A DNA stretch of 64,000 nucleotides from Ashinkailepas kermadecensis (lineage: Eukaryota; Arthropoda; Thecostraca; Neolepadidae), in the NCBI GenBank assembly GCA_034440615.1, contig JAOTOM010003950.1, positions 124,001 to 188,000 on the forward strand. Direction: 5' to 3'. The translations under genes and the position numbers were made by a program. Positions 57,660 to 64,000 of this stretch are shown here, one piece after another (position 1 is the stretch's first letter; each line of letters begins with the position of its first letter). The notes beneath the pieces are model-generated. The model was given only the letters and a program-made list of their open reading frames with translations. It had not been told where the DNA came from and did not search any database.

Positions 57660-60600
57660 GACAACTGCATGCCATTATCGCCCTTATCAGTTTACTTCAC
57701 ATCTCCACCGTACTCTACCAATACTCGCGCCAGGTACAGGGTTGTAATACAGGTCCTTCAAGACGGAAATCGGTGGAAGGTGAACTCGTGGGCCAATCAC
57801 TAGTCGGAATTTCAGAGGAATGCGGCGGCTTCAATGTCCCGTATGTTTCCAGGGCGGCGCTAATATCAGCATGTTCCCCCGCTGGGAAACATGCTGCATT
57901 CCCATGGGGGCACATTTCCCAGTGCCCCTTGTATCCCCCACTGCTAGGTACCTAGGTACCGACGTGGATACGTCGATTAACACGAGCGACGGAGGGCCTC
58001 TGACATAACACACACAAGAGGGGGATGATTCGGCCCCATTCCCCCTAAGATTTCGGAAACTACTGAAACCATAAGCACTCAATTTGGAAGGTAGATTATT
58101 GATGTAGTGAGCTCGCTTCAGTACATAATATATGACCCTAGACCTTTAAGGTCAAATGAGGTAGTGATGGGCTGCCTCACCGTACCGCCGGTCCACCGTA
58201 CCGAAGAAGCCTTTGTGACCTTGAATGCCCGCCAGCCGCCGCATGGTCGGTCGATTTGGCACCCCGCAATTCTTATATTTACTGACAGATTGCGATTGTG
58301 TTTTGCATAGGATGGGCTTATCGATTTTTAACAGTCACAACATTGCATTACAATATCGCCGCCCGATTATGAGATAATGTTAAAAAAGATAAATGGGCGG
58401 ATTCCGCCCCCCCCCCCCTCCTTCGGTGCGCGTGTGAAACAGCCACATCTCATAACTACATCAATTATGTAGCACTTTACCCCCCCCATTAATTTTCATA
58501 CAACAACACCTGTGACAGGCAGTATGATTCGAAAGCAGGCACGTAAATTAGTATCTCATGACCAGTGAAAAACATGTTTCAGTACTATCACATACCACCT
58601 CTACTGTCTACAACAAATCATTTCAAACATCATCGCACACTGCCCTGTAGGGTACATAGGACGGCTGGAGACCGGCGGTCTAGCCGAAGCTGCGCACGCA
58701 TAGCACCGTGCCGCCGCACCAGGGTGTTCCCCTGTTTAATCTGCTGCCGAAGGAGGGGATTTGGGAGGGGTGACGACCGCGCCATTCCGGGCGCGCTCCA
58801 GCGCTTGCCTTTTCTCCCCTCCTTGACCGACGAAACCAGTCGGACGGTGATTTTTGGTGATTGATGACCTACATGCACATATTTCACATTTCTATCGATC
58901 TTTGCCAGGCACTTGCTGATGAATGTTGCTTTTCTTCTCGCTTGCTTGCTTTGCCGCCAGAAAACTGCAGGTGAAAAAGATCATAAAAAGCCTGCGGCAC
59001 TAAAAGCAACACTCACAAGTAGTCGTTACAGCAGGGGTGTCGATTTTTTAAAAACATTGGGGGGACCGAAGTGTCAACGTACTAGACCCCCCCCCACAAA
59101 AAACTCATCGGATTTCGCCCACTATATTTTCAGACCTCAATAATTCTGATTTTTTATTTGACAATGTGTATGTTTATGTTTATTCACCATCCTCGCCAAC
59201 GGGAAAAATCGTCCAGTAACAGGTGAAGTCACCTAAGCAAAAGAGCAGTACACGGTACATGTCAACATAAAAACTTTGAGTCATAGCATGCGACTACAAT
59301 CATACAATGGACTCGGGTCCATCGTAATCGTCAACGTCATCGTCATCGTCAACGTTACCGCCACCCTCCCCTCACTCTACACACCAACAAACACACACTG
59401 GCTTAAGTAAAATATTTCTGCGCCCATATGCAGGCTAAAATACACCGGCCTTGAAGGAGCATCGAAGCACAACAGGCCTGAACTGTGACGACGATGGGTA
59501 AAGGTATTTCCTTGTGGCCTAACATTAGGGAGGGGCGAAGCCAAAGTTTTGGTGGGGCGAATTTGGGGTCGGGGAGGGGCACAGCCTCCACAAAAGCATA
59601 TAAATCGAAAACAATGTCCTCTCATCGAACATGTGCATTGATGTAGTCATCGTGATCGCCGAGTCTAGTCAGTCACCACACACGACACCAAGCAAACTAA
59701 AATGCACAACGGATCATAGACATCAATCAGAGCAATCGTCCTACTACTTGTCTACAACAATCTAAAAACTCCACACGTACCCAATGGCGCAGCCAAGAGC
59801 AAGAGTAGGACACACCGGGTACATGCCTCTCCGGTCACGGCCAAGGAGTCCGAAAAGGTCAGCCCAGGAGATTTCCAGAAGTGCCATCCGACGGTTTTGA
59901 AATGGATATGTCGGCTGGAATAGTTCCTTTGCTAGAGTCGGAAATACAAAGTACAAAACTTCGGAAAGTGGGAATAATGGCAGAAATCAAAGCAGTTTTC
60001 AAATCGGCGGAATTGGAATGGTCCCCGCACCAGGTGGGTCGCAATGGGGGCATTTGTACTGCAGCCCTGTTAGTACTTGTAATCCTTTCCCTCCAGAAGG
60101 TTAAGTGCGGAGTTTTCTATACCTTTGGTGGTGCTTGGACTCCACCAAATTTGCCTTCTTGACCTCATTCACCAATGTGACATCTAATTCCCCTTGAAAT
60201 TCACTTGGGACGGTTCCAGGAGGATAATATTCCAAAATCTGAAAAATGCCGAGATTCGCAGTGGTTGCAGCATAGCAACACCAAATCCAGATCATACTGT
60301 TCTTTCATCAAATCAAATAACTCTGCTTTCCCAAAATTTTAATCAAGGCCAAGGTTACTAAACGGAGGTCAGGTCAAATTATCTCTTCTTATCGCAGTAA
60401 GGGGAAAACTTTTCGTGCAGAACATGATGAAAGAATGATATAGACATTAGGCCTTCAAATATGTGACAAGGTCAATGGTGTTAGGTCAGGTCAAGTATTA
60501 TGCTTATTCTACACAGCCGTCTTGTGTGTGGAGTTGGGATTTTTGTGCGCGTTAGCTGCCTTAGCGACATTGCGCCCGCAATGTGGTCTTATGCCGAATG

Positions 60601-61425
60601 CTACTGTTCCTTGTGAATTTAAATTTTAATTCAGTTTTAGAGCCACCGAAGTAGTACTCCAGGACATTGTGTGAACAATGATCCGAGATGACCCGACTTC
60701 GTGTGACCGGACCTTATCATATAAAGCAAATATAGAGCATATAAAGGGCAAATATAAAGAAGTGCAATATGTCGGACAGTAGGAACACATGACAGACGTA
60801 AGGTGTCTTCATATAGGTGCGAGGGACACGAATAAGGCTACAAGGGTGTCGGGTCCAAAGGCATTTCTGGCCGCACTGCTGTTAGTACCTGTAATCATTA
60901 CCCTAGTGGAAGTAAGGTCAGTCTCGCTGCTGACAGAATTTGCTTTTCTGATGGCATCAATATTCATCGCTCGAAATGCACAACAAGAGCAGCTGTGTCT
61001 CAAGCAGATTCAATGTCTGTGACGAATTGGGAAATATTAATACATCGGTGACATTGGTACCTATTAATGGTAAGGTGAACGGTAGAATGCGGAGAAAGTG
61101 ACAACTAATGCACACAAAACTGCTCGGAAAGATGATGCAAAGCCGTGACTAATCCCACACCGTTCACTGTGACTCACCAGGGCCGTGGAGTACGCACCGT
61201 CCACCAGGGTTGGATTTATACTTTGCAATCCTGGGTGACGAGTTTCCAGTTTTGTTGGGTTGGGCACTTCGGCCTGCTCAGGCCATTTCGTGCCGTGAGT
61301 AGAATGAATGAAAATTTATGTTATGGCAGTATAGCCCTTGAAGCAAGTTGGTTTTTCGGAGAAAAATGAAAAGTAGATTGATGAGGAAAGGGTGCTGATC
61401 TCCTAACAGTGTGGGTACAGAAAAG
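57660..61425. other. Gene-poor stretch with dispersed-repeat fragments
   Basis: GGCGGATTCCGCC with a C-run at 58393-58425 belongs to the family seen at 26.0 and 26.9 kb. CAGGGGTGTCGATTTT at 59033 is a MITE-type end. A segment around 60048-60110 (CTGTTAGTACTTGTAATC) is repeated in diverged form near 60875-60930 (CTGTTAGTACCTGTAATC). Open frames of up to 93 codons have no motif I know. Confidence 0.4.
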
Positions 61426-61573
61426 GGGATGTTGTGTGTACGGCAGTAGTTGGTAAGTGTTTTTCTATGGTCATGGTAACGTTGACAGTGTAGGAGAATA
61501 TGTGAAACTGTAAGATGAGTGTTGCATGATGGGCATGAAGGTCGTGGTGAAGCAATGTAAATATGTAGACGGG

Positions 61574-61581
61574 TGACGTCA
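61574..61581. promoter_or_regulatory. CRE palindrome in the probable LTR
   Basis: TGACGTCA followed by ATGGTCCCGCGCG and then GATTGGC about 40 bases on. The CRE plus CCAAT layout is usual for an RNA polymerase II promoter. Confidence 0.4.
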
Positions 61582-61999
61582 TGGTCCCGCGCGTCGCCAA
61601 GGCGACGCGTGCATTCCGATTGGCTTGTTGTTTTCGCGCCAAAAGATCCCCGGCCGCGGGAGTGTGAGAATAAAGCTGACGGTGACCGGACGTGCGGTAC
61701 ATCCGGGCGGGTTGGACTTGAAAGCTGTCAGACGTGTTTGCAATTCGGACCCAGCGACTACATTGGCGGCGGCGGTGCGATTGACAGCTTTCGGATCGTC
61801 TGACTCGCACGACGGGAGCCAGATGACTCGATTAAGCGTTGTGGCGGACTGAGGGGCGGAGGATTTGAGTCCTCGGAATCCTGTCGTAACGGTGTGTAGT
61901 GACACTTATGACTTGACTCGGTGTGACCCGCGAGTACAGCCACTTACACAAGAGGATGGCGTGCAAGAGATGAGTTGGGGGGTCGCAAACAAGATGAAT

Positions 62000-62378
62000 G
62001 GCCATGGGAAGATGGCGGCCCGGCCAGATAAAGAGTCGGGTGATGGTGCTTCTGTCGCATAGCAACGGTAGACTGCAGCAAAGCACCTTCAGTGCTCGTT
62101 GCGCGGCAGCTGACGTGAGTCGCGAAGGTGCACGGCCATGGCAAGATGGCGACCCGGCCAGGTAAAGTTTGGTGAGGGTGCTGCTGTCGCCTAGCAATGG
62201 CAGAATGCAGCAAAGCACCTTCAGTGCTCGTTAGGCGGCAGCTGACGAGTCGCGAAGGTGCACGGCCATGGCAAGATGGCGACCCGGCCAGGTAAAGTTG
62301 GGTGAGTGTGCTGCTGTCGCCTAGCAACGGCAGGCTGCAGCAAGGTGCCTCCAGTGCTCGTCTACGCGCCAGCTGACA
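62000..62378 (+). repeat. Three ~130-bp tandem repeats in the leader, each with a YY1-like motif
   Basis: AAGATGGCGGC at 62009 and AAGATGGCGAC at 62143 and 62273 mark three units (spacings 134 and 130). Each is followed by CCGGCCAG, a CTGTCGC(C/A)TAGCAA segment, CAGTGCTCGT and CAGCTGACG. The first motif is an exact YY1 consensus and the others differ at one base. Confidence 0.85.
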
Positions 62379-62579
62379 GAGACAGGACTCATCGCTAGCA
62401 ACGGGCGATTTTCAACGTCGGAACCGTGAGTGCCTTGTCAAGGCGAGGCATACATGTTCAATGAGGCGTGTGGCATGATGCGGTCCAGCCAGATGCGTTT
62501 GGATATTGGAAGTGTCGGATGATGAGTATACGCAGTGTTCACAAGTCTGTCTAGTTGAAGCCCAGTAGGTACTAGCAGA

Positions 62580-63398
62580 ATGGAACCCAGGTTTGCTATG
62601 GTTGGTGTGCCAAGTTTCGACGGAGATGGCTCGGTGCAGAACTTTTTAGACGAATATGAGAGGTTCAGTAGGCTTCATGATTGGGACGAGAGGCGGAAGT
62701 TGGATATTTTGCCATTGTGTCTAACAGGAATCGCGAGGGATGCGTTCGATGCCTTTGGTGCCTGACAGAGAGAGTTCTATGGTGGAGTTGAGCTCGGCCT
62801 GAAGGGGAGTTTCAGCAGTGGTAGCTCTGTGGACCACCATGTGGCCCTTATGGATCTCAGGTACGACCCATCCCAGTCGCTAGATGCGTTTGTGATACGG
62901 CTTAAGAAGATGGTGTCTCAAGCATTCCCAGGACAGGCATTGGAGGGTCTGCTATACAACCATTTCCTGTCGGCACTTCCAGGCGACCTGTACTCGCCTG
63001 TTGTCGCGTCGGGAGCGAGTACTTTTGAGGATGCAGTGGCAAAAGTACGTCACGTGTGCAGTGCCGCTCGGCACGTGATGCAGCCGGTGCGCCAGATGGC
63101 TGCAAGGGGGGCCCAGCCTGGAGCGTCAGCTGTTGCTCGGTTAGAGAAGAGGATAGCCGAATTAGAGCTCCAAGTCCAGACTGGACTCAGGTCCAGTGGA
63201 CCTGTGCGTAGGCCGCGCGAGTGTTACGCCTGTGGCCAGCCTGGTCACATGAGGTATAACTGTGACAAGCGAGATGTTAGGTGCCCGAAATGCGATTGTC
63301 AGGGGCATGTGCAAGAAGTGTGTGGGAGGTATTTGGGAAACTTCCGCGGGTCCACCCGAGGGGCCATGGGGGGACCCGGACCCAGTCAAAGGCCGTGA
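62580..63398 (+). pseudogene. gag: Retrotransposon Gag, interrupted by one in-frame stop
   Basis: Gag packages element RNA into particles. ATG at 62580 starts MEPRFAMVGVPSFDGDG, then a retrotransposon-gag-type helical region with LTGIARDAFDAFGA. TGA at 62763-62765 interrupts the frame, which continues unchanged afterwards (LRYDPSQSLDAFVIRLKKMV) to TGA at 63396-63398. Near the C-terminus are two CCHC zinc knuckles, CYACGQPGHMRYNC and CPKCDCQGHVQEVC, both C-x2-C-x4-H-x4-C. The total is about 272 codons. Apart from the stop the frame is clean, so the insertion looks recent. Two knuckles and the following aspartic protease place it with Ty3/gypsy-like elements. Confidence 0.88.
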
Positions 63399-64000
63399 GG
63401 AATGGGCTGAGAGGATGTGATTCCGGAAGGGACAAAGGGACCTGGAGAGAAACCGAGAGGGAAGCGAACATAACCGACGGTGACCCAGGCGACCGATGGG
63501 TTTCACTGAACGAGGACATGACATTTGTGGCTAAGATTTCGGGAGTCGACTGTAAGTGTCTGCTGGACACAGGCAGCAACATTAGTATTCTGAACCAAGC
63601 AGCGTTCGACCTTTTGCCAAATTCCCCGAGGTTACGTAAGACTGCAGTGCGGGCCAAGACGGCGTCACGAGATGAGCTGCCACTGGCAGGCAAAGCCACT
63701 CTGTGCTTCCATGTTGACGGAATGCCAGTGAACATGAGTGTTTTCGTGTCGGACCACATAGATGTGCCGTGCCTACTGGGGCTCGACTTTCTGCGAGCTT
63801 GTCCATGCGTGATTGATATGAAGAGAAGGAGATTGATATTGACCCCGGCTGAATCAGTTCGCTCGGTGTCGGCGGAGGCCGTGTCAGTTGGGCGTTTGGT
63901 GATGTCGAGTAGTGTCATAGTTGCACCGGGTGAGGAGACTGTTCTGAGGGCATGGGTGCCCAATTGCGACTACATTGGCTTAGCTGTAGTGGAGCCGTCG
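63281..64000 (+). CDS. pol: Retrotransposon Pol, protease part, truncated by the window edge
   Basis: Open in the -1 frame relative to gag from just after TAG at 63278-63280 to the last base, overlapping gag by 118 bases. Expression would need the -1 shift at 63335-63341. The aspartic protease core is visible: KCLLDTGSNISIL (active-site DTGS at about 63566-63577) and later VPCLLGLDFLRACPCVIDM, the usual hydrophobic-hydrophobic-G-x-D-F/W motif. The linker between gag and protease is charged. Reverse transcriptase, RNase H and integrase should lie to the right of the window. No stop is seen in the 240 codons available. Confidence 0.88.
   Translation, partial: MPEMRLSGACARSVWEVFGKLPRVHPRGHGGTRTQSKAVRNGLRGCDSGRDKGTWRETEREANITDGDPGDRWVSLNEDMTFVAKISGVDCKCLLDTGSNISILNQAAFDLLPNSPRLRKTAVRAKTASRDELPLAGKATLCFHVDGMPVNMSVFVSDHIDVPCLLGLDFLRACPCVIDMKRRRLILTPAESVRSVSAEAVSVGRLVMSSSVIVAPGEETVLRAWVPNCDYIGLAVVEPS
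63335..63378 (+). promoter_or_regulatory. -1 ribosomal frameshift signal between gag and pol
   Basis: The heptamer G-GGA-AAC (63335-63341) is in the correct phase: gag reads GGA AAC and the pol frame reads GGG AAA. After a 5-base spacer, CGGGTCC (63347-63353) pairs perfectly with GGACCCG (63372-63378) across an 18-base loop. Slippery site, spacer and stem all fit known -1 frameshift elements, and the site lies inside the gag-pol overlap. Confidence 0.75.

Larger units (their letters stand above)
61428..62579 (+). mobile_element. Probable 5' LTR and untranslated leader of an LTR retrotransposon
   Basis: This lies directly upstream of gag. A promoter-like block has CRE TGACGTCA (61574-61581), GATTGGC (61618, reverse CCAAT) and AATAAA (61669-61674). 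A possible LTR runs from TGTTGTGTGTAC (61428) to GCGACTACA (about 61763), with TGT...ACA ends, but the 3' LTR is outside the window, so boundaries and primer-binding site are unverified. Confidence 0.5.

Noticed and set aside
61756..63980. Shared 14-mer GCGACTACATTGGC at 61756 and 63966 as a possible LTR-end or primer-site clue
   Set aside because: Matches of this length are expected by chance in 64 kb and the second lies inside pol coding sequence.

Overview
This window reads as a eukaryotic, metazoan genome segment: sparse coding sequence, one multi-exon gene with GT-AG introns, tRNA-derived SINEs, DNA transposons, a Penelope-like element, an LTR retrotransposon, long (TA)n tracts and several large minisatellites. 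Short TTAGG tracts (the arthropod-type telomere repeat) lie inside interspersed repeats, and the large transposase belongs to a family I associate with arthropods and cnidarians. An arthropod is my best guess; nothing seen identifies the species.

The only host gene I can support is a secretory RNase T2 on the minus strand (45299-51392). Its four visible exons splice in phase and carry both catalytic boxes. Two of its three introns hold large tandem arrays, and both arrays contain copies of the adjoining exon-intron boundary: about 40 copies of the exon A splice donor (46-bp unit) and 20 extra copies of the start of the last exon with its acceptor (86-bp unit, each an 18-codon cassette bounded by AG and GT). 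This is the most unusual structure in the window.

Mobile elements: a 3.73-kb DNA transposon at 39566-43299 with ~290-bp inverted termini inside a (TA)n tract, whose transposase has one in-frame TGA; a group of short hAT-like MITEs with CAGTGGCGGATCCAGG-type ends and 8-bp target duplications; two tRNA-derived SINEs (the one at 43726-43883 has a perfect 15-bp duplication); a decayed Penelope-like element at 51830-53400; and the 5' part of a Ty3/gypsy-like element at 61428-64000 with a broken gag, a protease in the -1 frame and a textbook frameshift site between them.

Satellite-like DNA: degenerate ~20-bp periodic GGGCCC-rich arrays (1-600, 5344-6471, 18360-18915, 27015-29045), minisatellites of 63, 61, 38, 28/32, 42/45, 86 and 46 bp, a ~270-bp diverged tandem repeat (30960-32340) and a 1.1-kb imperfect palindrome with TTAGG tracts (55670-56762). 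CpG-rich stretches near 8.6-10.1 kb and 35.5-38.6 kb carry CRE-type palindromes and may be regulatory, but no adjacent gene was identified. Most other long open frames are products of tandem repeats or GC-rich sequence and are not called as genes.
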